Shown: positions 10,654 through 24,300, numbered from the stretch's first letter. The stretch: DNA of 64,000 bases from Petunia secreta (GCA_029990175.1 JARKIP010000010.1:47548001-47612000), one strand, 5' to 3'. Translations and numbers: made by a program. Notes: generated from the letters alone by a model not told the origin.

Positions 10654-13600
10654 TAACACGACCCAGAATCCAGTTAGGCCGTGCGGGCACCCGACATCCT
10701 CCCCTAGACCCGTCGGGCGAACCCTTACCAATTAAATCAGGAAAATAAATATAACAATTCACAAATAAGGACAAGACTAAAACAAAACACAGATATACTG
10801 ATACCTCTAAGCTGTACAAAAGAAATTACAGGTGACTACCCAACATGCTAGGTTTAGGGCTATCCAGACTAGACATCTAAGAGTACAAAAGAAGACAAAT
10901 ACCTCCTGAAGAGAGCAAAATGCAACTGAAATGATAACCAATAAACTGGTGGCCATCCGGAATAAAAGCTGGCTCACCCTGACAGTTGAAGTCGTCTTCG
11001 CTCCTTCACAACGTGGCGAACTCAATCCTGGAGCGAACCTGCCGAAACGAAATAGATAGACAAGAAACAAACAACAAACAAGGGTGAGTCAAAAGGACTC
11101 AATAAGTGGGGCAGACTAGCCACCTCAAAGAATAGGATAGCTAGCCAGGGAGAAAAGAAACAGATAAACCAAACTCCTCTTATTAAATTATGAAAAGGCA
11201 GAGCCAGATAATAACTAGAAACACGTATGGAATCACAAATTCATCAACAACCAGGAACGTAAGATAGCCAGAACATATAGGTATCACGAACACATCAACA
11301 ATCAGAAATACATCGTGTTGCTGAGTGCAACCCGATCCATATATTCATCCTGTTGTGGCGTGCAACCCGATCCATATATTTATACCGTTGCGGTGTGCAA
11401 CCCGATCCCCGTAACCCAGAATACGAGCCAGAAATATATGGCAAACTGAGATATGTCCACGACATAGTATACATACCGCATACATAAAACACAACACAAT
11501 ACACACAATAGCCAGTATGCGATGCAATGAGATGGGATGAATGCAGTACGATGCAATGCAGTCACATATGCATGATACCTATCTCCGGCGCGGGACTCTC
11601 ATCGTCTACCAGGAGATATATGCAATAATCACCCTTCACCGGCTCGGTACTCTCATCGATTTCCGGAAAGTATGTGCAATGATGACCCTTCATCGGCTCG
11701 GGACTCTCATCGATTACCGGAAAGTATATGTAATAATTACCCTTCATCGGTGCGGCACTCTCATCGCCAACCGGGAAGTATATGCAATAATGATTCTTCA
11801 CCGGCTCGGGACTCTCATCGATTACTGGGAAGTATATGTAATAATGATCCTTCACCGACTCGGGACTCTCATCGATTATCGGGAAGTATATGTAATAATG
11901 CCCCTTCACCGGTGCGGGACTCTCATCGCCAACTGGGAAGTATATGCAATAATGACCCTTCACCGGCTCGGGACTCTCATCGATTACCGGGAAGTATATG
12001 TAATAATGACCCTTTACCGGCTCGGGACTCTCATCGATTACCGGGAAGTATATGTAATAATGCCCCTTCACCGGTGCGGGACTCTCATCGCCAACCGGGA
12101 AGTATATGCAACAATCAAAAAACCAGAGTGCAATGCTTATATGCTCAATGCAATACCAACAACAGGGCATAACATATAATATACAATGTAAATACAAAGC
12201 TAAGGCGTAATGAGTACGCCTATCGGCAGCTACACACGTAAGGAACACGTGGTAGAAAATCCACGAGGCCGGGTGCCTCCAAAGAAATGCATATAAACAC
12301 TTACCTTGTTACAAAGTTAGCACAGTTACTCAACAACCGCTTTATCCTTTGGATTCACTGTCAAACGATCTTGCTGTATTCAACAAGCAGAAAACGATAT
12401 CAAATAGGGCTAAAGGCTTCATTCCTCACATCTTAAGGCAATCCGGTTAGGAACCTGATACCCACGCGACCAGACTGTGTGTCCAATGTCCAGCCTCTAT
12501 GGGGGACTCCAAATCACACATAACATGATCACAATATAAGTATAAGCATGTATGAGGAATAACACATGTGGCAACAATAGATATGGACTAAAAGGAATGA
12601 GAAGAAAACTCTGGATAGAATTATAGACACAACCTAGAACTCAGAATTTGTCCAACTCTTTGAATTTTCATAAATTTTTTGGCAGAGTTTCCCCTGAAAC
12701 TGGATGATCCGCAAAAACAGAACCAGCACTATACTACACACGGGAATGGATACCCGGATAAACTGATAACATAAACATGTTAAGTTGATAACAAGATGAG
12801 ACGACTGAATGACATAACAAATCCGCAGATATAATGTTTGGACAGCACCACTGTCCTGCCTTTCGACCTAATTTTCAGAGTGTAGATCAAAGAGATATAG
12901 ACTTCATGGTCTGCATGAAAGTTGTAGATATATGTCTTAGGATTCTGGGGATTCTTAAAGCATCTTAATATCAATTTTGTACAAGGATTTATGATCAATA
13001 TACTAACAGTTGCCCAAAGATCAAAATGATTTTCCAGATTTTGAAGCGTTTTGTCTTGCTGATTCGGACGTCTTTCACCTTGGATTTTAGTACCTAATTA
13101 AGTATATACAAGGTTTCCTTGATACTATACAAGTTTCTCACAAGAGACACTAAGTTTAGAACTAAGAAAAGCTTCAAAAGCTAAAAGATACATGTCTTGC
13201 CAAAAGAAAGGTTTAGTCTTACATACCTTTGATGCTTCTTGCTTCTAAACCTTGTTTCCCTTGAATTCAACACCTTCTAAAGCTTAAACAAGCTATAATA
13301 CAACATTTGGGTACTTTACTTAGCCATGAAGTAATTCTAAAACTCAAGCTATAGACGAAATTGAAGGTAGCATAACGTTACCTTAATCGTGTAGAGCATT
13401 TTGACGCAATTTGTCTTCAATTTCGAGTTAAGATTGACGTCCATCCTTCAAAATCATAAAATTTGCTCAAAACTTAATGAGAGAACTGTTTCTATATTTA
13501 TATTTCTGGAAAATGACGAGATATGAAAGGAATTTTCCTTTTATACTTGAAACATTTCAGTTTTAGTCCTCTTTTACGCTTATGTCCCTCTTTCTGGCCT

Positions 13601-13926
13601 GACTTCTGATGCTCATATCTTTTTATCTATACGTTGTATGAATAAACCGTCAAAAGTGTTGGAAACTAAACTCCAAGACCTTCAATTTGGTATATGATAT
13701 GTCCCTAAAAGACCTCATATAACACACGAAATTAATTACTGAAAAAGCTTCGTTGCAAGGCAATTCGTTAGTCGATTTTTCCGCAACTTAAATCCAATTT
13801 TTCCAAAACTTTATATTCAACATATAAATATCACATATGGTCATATTATGACTTTGAACTCACTTAAATCATTCTTAACATGTCTTTAGAATGATATACG
13901 TCACTTTGGACATACGGGATGTAACA
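10654..13926 (-). repeat. LTR of element A (5' LTR in transcription sense)
   Basis: 3273 bp, the partner of 3849-7119. It begins TAACACGACC on the plus strand (terminal TG changed to TA) and ends GATGTAACA. It carries three 35-bp units (about 11315-11410) and ten 54-bp units (about 11578-12115). Confidence 0.9.
11578..12115. repeat. 54-bp tandem repeat in the second LTR of A, about 10 copies
   Basis: Same unit and same copy number as the array at 4811-5348, with scattered substitutions. The array gives open frames of 212 and 228 codons on opposite strands made only of 18-residue repeats, which are not considered real proteins. Confidence 0.9.
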
Positions 13927-13960
13927 CCGTCCGTCTGAACAACGCATAGTTTTAGTGCAA

Positions 13961-15392
13961 GGTCTTCTTTTTTGTTTTTGGTGAAATTCATCAAATTAAA
14001 AATCCATGAATGAAACGGCATGAGAATTGAGGAAATGAACAAGTCAGGAAGGCCATGGAAGAGGTCCCCAGAGGGGTTGTTTAGCTCTAAATACTTAGCA
14101 AGGTGGGCTCCCTTGCTATCTGTATCCAAGTTGCATGTCTTTGACTGGGTATTTCTGCATATTTCTGTACCCTCTGTAGACTGTGTGGATGCATTTATTT
14201 GTTCGAACAAGTTGGAGTCACATGTAGGCCTTTAATATCTCAATGAATTAATATCTGCACTCATATAGTAGAGCATAATTTTTTATACCATGGATTTAAA
14301 TTGATCTAAAAAACAAAGTATTTTTTCATATTAATCCTAATATGAGTACTTGATAGTAATAACTGACTATATCTTATTATATTAATTATTATGATGGTAT
14401 AAAAAAGTATAATTTATAATGTCAGTTATATAATTTAAATTTTTATGGACAACTCCACATTCATTGAGATGAATTTCCTGCCCCCCAACCAAATAGACTA
14501 TCAATATTGGTACAGAGACGAACATTAATAATAAAGGGAAATAACGTAGAAAAGAATAAGCACAAAACACATGATAATTTCTTGTAGTCGACTATCTTTT
14601 TTTCTTATAAAGATGTTTGGAGAAGGGTTACATCATTGGTGAAAAACACTAAACCTTATTTAGGATCCAAATATGTGGATAGAGCAAATTAAAACTATAA
14701 ACCAAATAAGGAGCTAGATCTTAAGCCCTGGACCCCCTCATTTTTGTTTCTCGAACATCTTGACTTCTGTGGGAGAAATAGCTAGTTGGAAAAAGTATAT
14801 AATAAGTACTGATTAGAAAACTAAATAACAAATTTTAATTTATGATATGCTTTAATTAGAAACTAGAAACTGACAACTTCATACACCCCCTTTGCTCTAT
14901 TATTAGTTGCCTTCGTCTCGTTTTATATAAAATATGGAGTATAAATAAAACTAATTTTTTAATCTTATAATTGTAGCAATATTCTGACTTTGACTTTCTA
15001 TTAGAGCAGGGAGTAATAAAATGCCCCCGGCTGAAAAAAAGAAGAAGAGGACCTTTAGGCAGAGACCAACGTTAGTCGATATCAAACACATTTTTTTCTT
15101 TGAAAAAGTAACCTCTTTTGTACAAAAACTCATTCCTATCTTTGCATTTTCTGAAACTTATCTTAATTTCTCTATTCGCGCCTATAATCAGTAATAACTA
15201 CTCCATTCTTGGACTTACAATAACTTCATCCGTGTTTCACTTATGGTCAGTTCCTATACCTTGTTTTCTTATCTGTCTTTTTTGTTCTATAATAACAACT
15301 TGTTTAACGTGTTTTCTTTTATACAGCATTAGTTAAGGGCCACAACTCCATAGTCCCCCCTGACTCTTCTCAACAACAAACAGTGACATCAA
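13961..15392. other. 5' flank of the receptor kinase gene
   Basis: Apart from an unassigned 71-codon frame, I see no gene in this stretch. It separates the CACTA terminus from the kinase start codon by about 1.4 kb and should contain the promoter. A TATA-like CTATAATAA lies at 15288-15296 and another AT-rich candidate (TTTATACAG) at about 15317. Neither can be tied to a transcription start without RNA data. Confidence 0.4.
15288..15296 (+). promoter_or_regulatory. Candidate TATA-like box of the receptor kinase gene
   Basis: CTATAATAA lies about 97 bases upstream of the ATG at 15393, a plausible distance for a short 5' leader. AT-rich words are common in this region, so this is only a candidate. 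Confidence 0.22.
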
Positions 15393-18300
15393 ATGGATTC
15401 TTGTTTCACAGTTTTTGCTTTCTTTCTCTATGTTTCTCTGGCTTTGAACTGCTTCTCTACTTTGAGATCTGTCGCTCAAGTTTTGCCACCAGATGAAGGT
15501 AGTTACATTTTCTCTCCTTTAACTGTTTCCTTCAAATAGGAAATTAAATTACTATTTGTTCATTCTCTTCTCTTCTGTATTTGCTCTGCAAAATCTGCAT
15601 TCTTTCTTCTCTTTTTCTTCCTTGGTGTTCTTGTGCTTATATAGTTTCTTCTTCGGGCTAAATCAAGCCAAAATTCTCTTAATATGGTGCAATATTGCAT
15701 TTTTTTACCAAGCCGGTACGGTTTTTCTCAAACGGCCTCATATAATGTTAAGTATTTTTCAACTATCAATATGAGATTTTGTTCACACATCGACAATATT
15801 TTATCTTTATTTTTTTTATGTTTGCCTAAAGCTAAATTTACCGTACTCGACATTTTCCTGTTCCAGATTGAATGAATTTCTATTCGTGCTATACATGTCT
15901 ACTTTTTTTTTTTTTTTTTTTGGTTCGTCGGTTTTTGCTACTGTTGTGGTGTGCAAATTTGTCTGTTTTTGATCATTGTTACTATTATTAAAAGGTTAAC
16001 TTTAAGCTACTAATAAAGAATATAGTTCCTGTTCAAGGCTCAATCACATGCTACATTTTCTCTATGAATTGACGAGCCGCCCGTTGACTATTCGATAATG
16101 AGCTGCTAATAACATGCAGCAGTTACAACTTGTGTTTCGCTGATTTTTCTGTATGTTACTGCATTACATTTTTCTCCCTCTTATCCCCAGCAAAATTTAA
16201 TCTTATTAAATGTTCTACCAAGAATGATCGGAGACCCCCCAAAAAAAATAAAATACAATCACTTTATAGTTTTCACATCAAATTATACCAACTAACCATA
16301 GTAAGTGTTTAATAAAGTGAGAATGTATAATTAATTATAATTGAGTGAGAATAATGTATCTGTAAGCACATGACATATTTATTAGTTGGGTGTGGGCGTA
16401 CATATAAGTTTATAATCTTTATAGAGTTCTTTCTCAATTTAAATTCTATAGGAAAATTTACACCATATAACTACCCTAATAGCTTAATTACAAAACATAA
16501 CGATACTTTTTGAATATTTACAATACATAACGATACTTTTCCCTAATTACCCCACATAACAATTTTATCATTTCCCCTCTCCCAAACATTAAACCCTAAT
16601 TTCCTCTCTTCTCTCTCCTTCTCTCCCTCCTCCACCATTCCCCACCCATCGCCGCCCCTCCTCCACCATCCCCCACCCATCGCTGCCCCTCCCCCTTCCC
16701 CTCTCTCGCTATTCCTCGCCGGATCTGCGCCCCGTCTCTGTTGCGGCGCTGCTGCCGCCGCAGTGCAGCGGCGCTGCCCCTCGCGGCGGCGCTGCTGCAC
16801 TGTGGTGGCAAGCAGCCCCGATACGTGCGTTTTTGGTGTTTTTCCGGTGAGTTTTTCCCGATCTGCTCCATTTCTTCTTCTTTTTTCTTTTTTCCTTTTT
16901 GTATGTGTATATATATGTATGTTTATGTATATATTTGTATTTTGTATATAAATTAGTATTTATCTTTGTATATTTTTGTATTTTGTATATAAATGTCTAT
17001 ATTCACCCCTTTTTGTATGTGTATGTGTTTGTATATATGTGTATGTGTTGTATGTTTGTGTAGAATGGATAGTTATTTGTATTTTGTGTTTTTTGTATTT
17101 TTGTGTATGTGCAGTGTATATCTTTTGTATGTTTGTGTATATTTGGTTGTGTATAGTTTCAAAACAGTAATTTTTTAAAGTTTTGGAATGTATATATTTG
17201 TATTTTTGAATGTTACATCTTGTAGATCTAAAAAAAAAAAAAAAAAAGTTTCCGGTGGTGGCAGCGGTGCCGGCGCCGGCTTTCCGGTGGTCAGCGGTGG
17301 CTGGCCGGCGCTGGTGAGTGGTGGCAACACCTCCAGGCAGTGTTGGGTGGGTGTTGGGTGGGAGAAAGCAAGGAAGAAGGAGATGAAACCATAAATTGTA
17401 GGTATTTGTTGAATTTTGTATATGGAATGTAAAAATACTATTGTTATATTTTGTAAAATGGAAAAGTATTGCTATTTTTTGTAAATATGGTGTTAGGGTT
17501 GTATATTTGTGTAAATCTCCCAATTCTATATTTGCTTCTGGGCTCTGATTGAAGCTGTATTATTTACTGTATATAACTACTAGTGACCAGTCTACAATTC
17601 ACTTTTTAATTAAGTGCTAATGCTAGCATTACATCTCCAAGCACAAAAAGAAATAAGGACTAACATGCAACTTTGATAGAGTTTGATGAATTATTTGGAA
17701 ACCAATCCAATTTCACTCCGTTCTGCCTTTTTAGCTGTGTAACCATTTGATGCAATAAAAAGATTACCCTTAATAACTTTTTGGAATCGTAATTCCAGGT
17801 GCATTACTATAGCACTTAAGTGACAGTAGTATGCAAGAATTTGCTCTTGAACAGTAACACTAGTATAGTTCTCTCATCTGGATGGATGCTGTTACAATTC
17901 AATTAATTTAAGTTTTACGTTAATGTGAAATTCACAGTTAAAGTTCTGGAAACAATATCATCGAAACTTCAGATAAAATATTGGAATGTCAGCCGAGACT
18001 CTTGCATTGAGGGAAGAGGTTTCAACACGAACATAACTGAAAAGATTTTCAGCAATGTAACCTGTGACTGCACATTCAATGGCAGTTCAATTTGCCATGT
18101 TACAAACATGTAAGCGCGATTCCTTAAATTCTAATATCCTAATATATGTATCATGCTAAAAGGAAGTCCTTTTGATTTTTTCTCCTTTTTTTGGTTGATA
18201 CAGCCAATTGAAGGGTCTTAATTTGACTGGAGTTCTGCCTCTAGAATTTCTAGAGCTCAGTCATCTGAGAGAACTGTGAGTATTATTTAATTCCATCACA

Positions 18301-21300
18301 TTAACTTGAATATAGTTGTCTGTTCAGTCATAGAATAAGGTTGTGTTTTCCTCATATTTCTACAATTCAGATTTCTATCACATTAATGTAACACTACAAT
18401 ATGTTGTACTGGTTCCTTGAGCCTAATTGATAACCAGACCTAAACTTCCCTTTAAATATCTAAAGGTTTACACACAAAATTAGAGTAGAAGGTTCAATTA
18501 ATTTATTCCTTTCCAGAGATTTGTCTCGCAATTATATAAATGGATCGATTCCCTCAAGTTATGGCAAGCTCCGCGTCACTATTTTGTAAGTTGTTTTCCT
18601 TTTAATCTTTCAAAAGATTTTCAAGTCAGAAGTTCTTTTGTTTTTCCTTTTGACATTTTGGTTAAACTCATATTTATAGGTCACTCTTGGGTAACCGTAT
18701 CAGTGGTGTGATCCCCAAGGAATTAGGTGACATTGAGACACTGGAAGAACTGTGAGTAAAAGATATTGCATAGTTCCTTTAATTTTCTACATACTTCCAT
18801 TTTACCTGATTGAATGTCACATTCATGATTTGGAATTTTCAGAGTTTTGGAAAGTAATCAACTTGAAGGACCTCTCCCTCAAAACCTTGGTAGTTTGAGT
18901 CACCTGAATCGAATGTAAGACAAAGTATCAGATACTTGATTTCTAGTATTTAGTATCTAGTTACTAATATATTTTCTGTTTCATAATATATGGGGTTTCT
19001 TGCTTCCTGGGATTCAGACTAAGTGAACTTTGAACGGCATTTTAAAATGTAATTCTTTATCATTTTGATATGTCCAGTGTTGCCCCATAAGTTGGTCAAA
19101 TTAACTCTCTACGAGCAAAAAGTGCCATCCGAATTGGGATGAACAGCGTAGATTCTTTTGTTATCACGCTTTATCATGGCTAATTTGATGGAGAACTATT
19201 TGCAGGCTTCTTTCTGCTAATAATTTCACGGGAACTATACCTCAGACGTTCAGCAATCTTAAGAACTTGACAGATTTGTAAGTAAGAAAAGTTAGAACAT
19301 GTGACTTTTGTTTTTCAATCTCTCAAACTGTTTTGTCTGTTTGCAGTAGGATAGATGGGAGTGGAATATCTGGAACCATACCAGATTTTATTGGCAACTG
19401 GGGCAAAATGAGGAGATTGTGAGTATGCATCTGATAGAAGCAAATATTGATGCAGTTTTGTTCTCTCTGAATTATTCTAAACTTCTTAAAAAGTGAACGA
19501 ATCGTAGCATACATGTATTTGATTGCAATTGTCATGAAACTTGTTGCAGAGATATTCAAGGAACATCAATGGAGGGACCTATTCCTTCTAATATTTCCCA
19601 GTTGAAAAACTTACAGGAGTTGTAAGTATGCTCTTGTATTACCTGTTTAGTACAGACAAATAACTGTTAGATTCACTTTCAAGCTCTCTTTTCTTCTGTT
19701 ATATTATAATGAATAAGTAGAAAGAGAAAATCTTTAAGAATAAGAAGGAAATTGAAGGATATAGGACCATAGTGGAAATTCTCATGTACAATGTCGTTTT
19801 CAGGAGAATATTTGAATTGGGAGGAAAACAGATGCAATTTCCCAATCTTGAAGGCCTGAATAAATTGAAAATTCTGTGAGTTATATGTTTGTAGTAGGAA
19901 AATTAGCTATTACATCTATTCATCATAATCTCCTATACTCAGTTCTATAATTAGACTTTAATGGTGCAGGATTCTGAGAAATTGCTCAATTTCTGGTCCA
20001 ATTCCAGAATACTTGGGTGACATGTCAAGTTTGAAAACTTTGTAAGTTTGTATTCTTCTTATCTTTTAACCATTATTGGTTGACTTTTTTAAGGGAAATT
20101 GTTTTCCAGCATGTTCGGTCATTTGGCGCTTTTCATTTGTCTAGAGGACTAGAGCATAGAAGTTTAGTGAGGTGTAACTCTGACAAAAAATAATTACTAA
20201 ATATCTGAGCAGCAAATCTTTATTTTGACTTAGTGCATCTTTATCTAAATTTTAGTTTGTAGTCGTCTATTTGTCTGATACTGTTGGCTGTGCAAGACAC
20301 ATCATTTACAATTTTGTCAGTGAAATCAATAGTTTGCACTATTGCCCAAAACAACAAAAAATTAGCAATTCATCAAGTTTAACATTACACTTGGATACAA
20401 GGTATGTTGATTTATTGGTCAGAAAAAATAAAATGCTTTCTTTATTCATCTGGAAACTTAATGTGAAGGTTTCAATTGAAATTCAAAGTCAAGTCCGGAT
20501 TTCCAATGATTAGCAACTGAGTTTGCTATCTAGTATAATACTAATCCTGCCTGGTTCTGATGCAATATTTAACAGGATGCAATATTTCTAGTATGTAGTC
20601 TTGTATTTTTGCAACAAACTAGTATACTTTTATCAGACATTCATAATTTGTTAATTTATCTACTATCATACAAGCCCGAATTCTCCTTCCTTATATGAAA
20701 GGAAATTCTGGTACATACCGATATGTTCCTCGTAGATGCACAATGGAGCATAGATTTTCACAAATTGTTTGGATACCAAAATCGTTTGGTTTGCTATCTA
20801 GTATAATACTAATCCTGCCTGGTTCTGAGAACAGTTATTTATTTGCAGGGATCTAAGCAACAACATGCTGAATGGTAAAATCCCAGATACAATGCAGCCG
20901 TTGAATTTTGATAACCTGTAGGTACCTTACAATGAAACCCATTCAAGTTGAAGCATAGACCTTTTTGTTCACTTATAACAAGCAATTGTTTTATCTGCAA
21001 TGTAGGTTTCTTTCTGAAAACACATTAAGCGGAGCAATCCCTGGCTGGATACTGAATAGTAAACAGAACATGTTGGTATTTTCCCAAGTTTGTTTATTCT
21101 TCCTAGCTTTAGCAGAGTTTGGTTAGCTATGACTTTGGAACCTAACATACTTCAAAGTTAAAAACTCCCCGCTCCCAAACTCTTTGTTTAATGCAAATCG
21201 CAAGGATGCATTTACAAATATTGGTGCTGCCTGAGTTCATGACACAATTATGATTATTATGCAGCGATATATCATATAACAATTTCACACCAACATCTAC

Positions 21301-24300
21301 TACAGGATGCCAGGCCAATACCATGTAAGCTCTGTCCCTTCTTGTCTGGTGAACCTATATTTACATATTATTTATTTTTGATAAATGAAAATTTTTCTCC
21401 TATAATTACATGACTTAGCAACCTTCCTTCTTCAACAGAAATTTAGTCTCCAGCTATTCAAATGCGGGGAGCAACTCGTAAGTCCTGAATATTGTCTTTA
21501 TATCAGGTTGCAAGTTTATTTGATGATTTTTGTTTACTGACTATAAATGTGTGGCTTAATCTATTCAATCTTGCAGGAATGCCTGGTGTTCCAAAAGAGA
21601 CCTCCCTTGTCCTGCAAAAGCTAAATGTAAGGGTTACAGCCTATTAACCCTATTTTACCCGGCATTTCTTAACTTGGCCCTTGGGTGGTCCTGAAGTAGC
21701 ATTTTGTCACAGGACCTCAGGGGTTATGTCTGGGATCTTTTACCAGTGAACCAACTCTTGGAGGAGCAGATTTTCACAACCCTTTCTTATGTCATGTCTT
21801 TTATGTCATTTACAGCTCATTCGCTGTTCATAAACTGTGGAGGAAAAAGTACTGAATTCGAGGGAAATGAATATGAGGAGGACTTGACCAATAAGGGTCC
21901 ATCATATTTTTATTCATCCTCCAATAGATGGGCTTTCAGCAGTTCAGGAACATACATGGGTTTTGATGATGCCAATTATATTGCAACGAATATATTCTCT
22001 CTGAATGTGTCTGGTGCTGAATTTTACAAGACAGCACGCCTTGCCCCTACTTCTCTCAAATATTATGGGCTTTGCCTGCGACCAGGTAGCTACAGAGTGC
22101 GTCTTCACTTTGCGGAAATAATGTATTCTAACGACTCAACATTTAGCAGCCTTGGAAGGCGGATATTTGATGTATCAATTCAAGTAAGTGGAGACCTAAC
22201 TTATTCGCTGAATACGTAAACTTAAATGTTCAATTCCTGAGTTCTGATATGATTGGTACTTTCCATATAGGCATAGAACCTACTGAATGTTGATTTACTG
22301 AGTTCACATAGGGTTGGCTACTTTTTGAATTGGGATATAAGGTACCGATCTATTGGAGATAATGCGATATATTTTGATTTCTTACACAGGGTAATGTAGT
22401 TTTGAGGGACTTCAACATTATGGAGGAAGCTAAGGGTGTTGGGAAAGGCATAACCATGGACTTCAAAGAAGTTCTTGTTAATGGTAGCACTCTGGAGATT
22501 CACTTGTACTGGACCGGGAAGGGGACTACTGCTATTCCTGACAGAGGTGTATATGGACCTTTGCTTTCAGCCATTACAGTGACACCAAGTCAGTATATCT
22601 GTTACTTATCTTCCCACTATACTTTTATTAAGCTACTAGAGAGAACAAACTTTTATTTAAAAGCACACGCCCTTACGTGCGACTTTGATTCTTTTTATGA
22701 GCTAAGCACCTAGAAATTTTTTATAATAATTGGTGTCGGTGAGACTCAAACCCAGGGCATCTGTCTGCTCTGGTACCACGATGAAGTGTGTGACCATCTA
22801 GAACACACTTTTAGTTAATTATGTCTTTGACACTTGCCTTAATAAAATCCCTCTTTCTTCTTGCAGATTATGATCCTGATACAGGAGGAGGGTTACATGT
22901 TGGTGCTATAGTTGGCATTATACTCGGTTCCATTGTGGCGCTTCTGATAGTTTTACTCGTTCTATGGAAGAAAGGCTTTTTGGGAGAGCAAAATAAGGAA
23001 GAACTTGGTAATACATATCACTCTCTACATGCTTAGATGAACGAAAGAATTACTACCTAGGAATTTTGAGATAAAGCAATTGTATTCATAAAAAGGATGA
23101 GATTCTCCTTGTGGATGGATAGAAGATATCTGTAATAAACTAGACTCTATGGTACATTAAAATTCCTTTTCTGCTACCTAGAAGAATAAATCACCTATCA
23201 CTCAAGGTGCATCTGCGGCCTGTGCGTCCAAGTGATGGGCTTATATCTCTTATGTAGTGACCATGCACAGTGGGAGTGGAAGAGATGTGTTTGAACTCCC
23301 TGATTTCACAATACTGCATCTAGCATAGACATTTTTGGAAATTTATGTGTTGCGCACACAACGGATACAAATAGAGATGGAGGAGCTACAGTGTCAAATC
23401 TTCTTATTCCTTGTTATGGGTGAAACTGTTTGATCATATCGCAGTATTTCTGCTTACTAATCAGAAATGCTTTAGTGATTCCTAGCCATGACATAAAAAA
23501 ATTTCTGCCTGTACCTGAACAGCATTGAGATGATTGTTCTGTTGGTGGATCAACATCATGCCATATCATAAGTAGTTAGCACACAGAAAAGTTCATGACT
23601 GCTTAATCTGTCTTTATTATAGAGATTTTTTAGAGATCTATATATACTGACCTTTGAAATATTCTTCCTGTTACAGAACTTAGAGCCCTTGATCTACAAA
23701 CAGGTCATTTTAGACTTAGACAAATTAAAGCTGCTACAAATAACTTTGATCCTGCCAACAAAATTGGTGAAGGAGGGTTTGGACCAGTATACAAGGTAGC
23801 TACTCTCTCTCTCTTTCTCTCTGACAGTAGGACAGCTTGCAGTTCTTTGACAATATTTCCTCTTGGTTATGCTTGATGCTATGTTTATAGGAAAATACAG
23901 TAGTAATAGCTCTGTAACCCATACCCTGCATTCTTTTGTCAGTAATATGATCTCTGTGAATTAATGCTGCTTTCCGTAGGGTGTACTCTCAGATGGTGCA
24001 GTCATAGCTGTTAAGCAGCTCTCATCCAAGTCGAAGCAAGGAAATCGTGAGTTTGTCAATGAGATAGGAATGATTTCAGCTCTACAACACCCAAACCTAG
24101 TGAGGCTCTACGGTTGTTGTATAGAAGGGAACCAGTTATTGGTGATATATGAATACATGGAAAATAACTGTCTAGCTCGAGCTCTTTTTGGTAATGCTTT
24201 GCAACATCATTTATAAAATCATTTAATCATGGCAATTATATGTTGTGCTATATAGTCCTTTAATTCTTCTTTCTTAGGCCGTGAGAACCAGAGGATGAAC

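Larger units (their letters stand above)
3849..13926 (-). mobile_element. Ty3/Gypsy LTR retrotransposon A, gag-only, nested in the CACTA
   Basis: Two long direct repeats (3849-7119 and 10654-13926) bound 3.5 kb of internal DNA. The 5-bp target duplication CCGTC lies at 3844-3848 and 13927-13931. Orientation is minus: a primer binding site matching initiator-Met tRNA (reverse of GCTCTGATACCA at 10640-10651) sits next to the right LTR, and a purine-rich tract (reverse of ATCTTCCCCCG, 7120-7130) sits next to the left LTR. On the minus strand the LTRs begin TGTTACACC and end GTGTCA (GTGTTA in the right copy). Only decayed gag-like coding is visible and no reverse transcriptase or integrase was recognised. 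Gag-only elements (TR-GAG type) are known in plants and depend on other elements' enzymes. Confidence 0.9.
946..13957 (-). mobile_element. Defective CACTA (En/Spm) transposon interrupted by Gypsy element A
   Basis: The left end reads CACTACTAAAAATACGG from 946 and the right end reads CATAGTTTTAGTG to 13957, so both termini carry the CACTA/TAGTG signature. The flanks are CAA at 943-945 and CAA at 13958-13960, a perfect 3-bp target duplication as expected for this superfamily. Removing the nested Gypsy element and one copy of its CCGTC leaves about 2.9 kb. The content is a minus-strand fused remnant of the TNP2 transposase and the start of a TNP1-like gene, plus subterminal repeats rich in CCGTCGGAAT and CGTCAGAAT. 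The catalytic transposase region is missing, so it cannot move by itself. Ends and duplication are seen directly. Superfamily assignment rests on known CACTA structure. Confidence 0.88.

Noticed and set aside
13875..14235. Opposite frames of 111 and 71 codons downstream of the CACTA
   Set aside because: One crosses the LTR, the duplication and the CACTA terminus, so it is fortuitous; neither shows a domain.
16543..16956. Overlapping Arg/Ala/Gly-rich frames in intron 1 of the receptor kinase
   Set aside because: Products of the GC-rich and microsatellite-like interior of the Mutator-like element; no domain and frames on both strands.
23008..23676. Search for an additional exon in the long intron before the kinase domain
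   Set aside because: Splicing 23007 to 23677 keeps phase and joins the juxtamembrane segment to ELRALDLQTG as in family members; nothing is missing.
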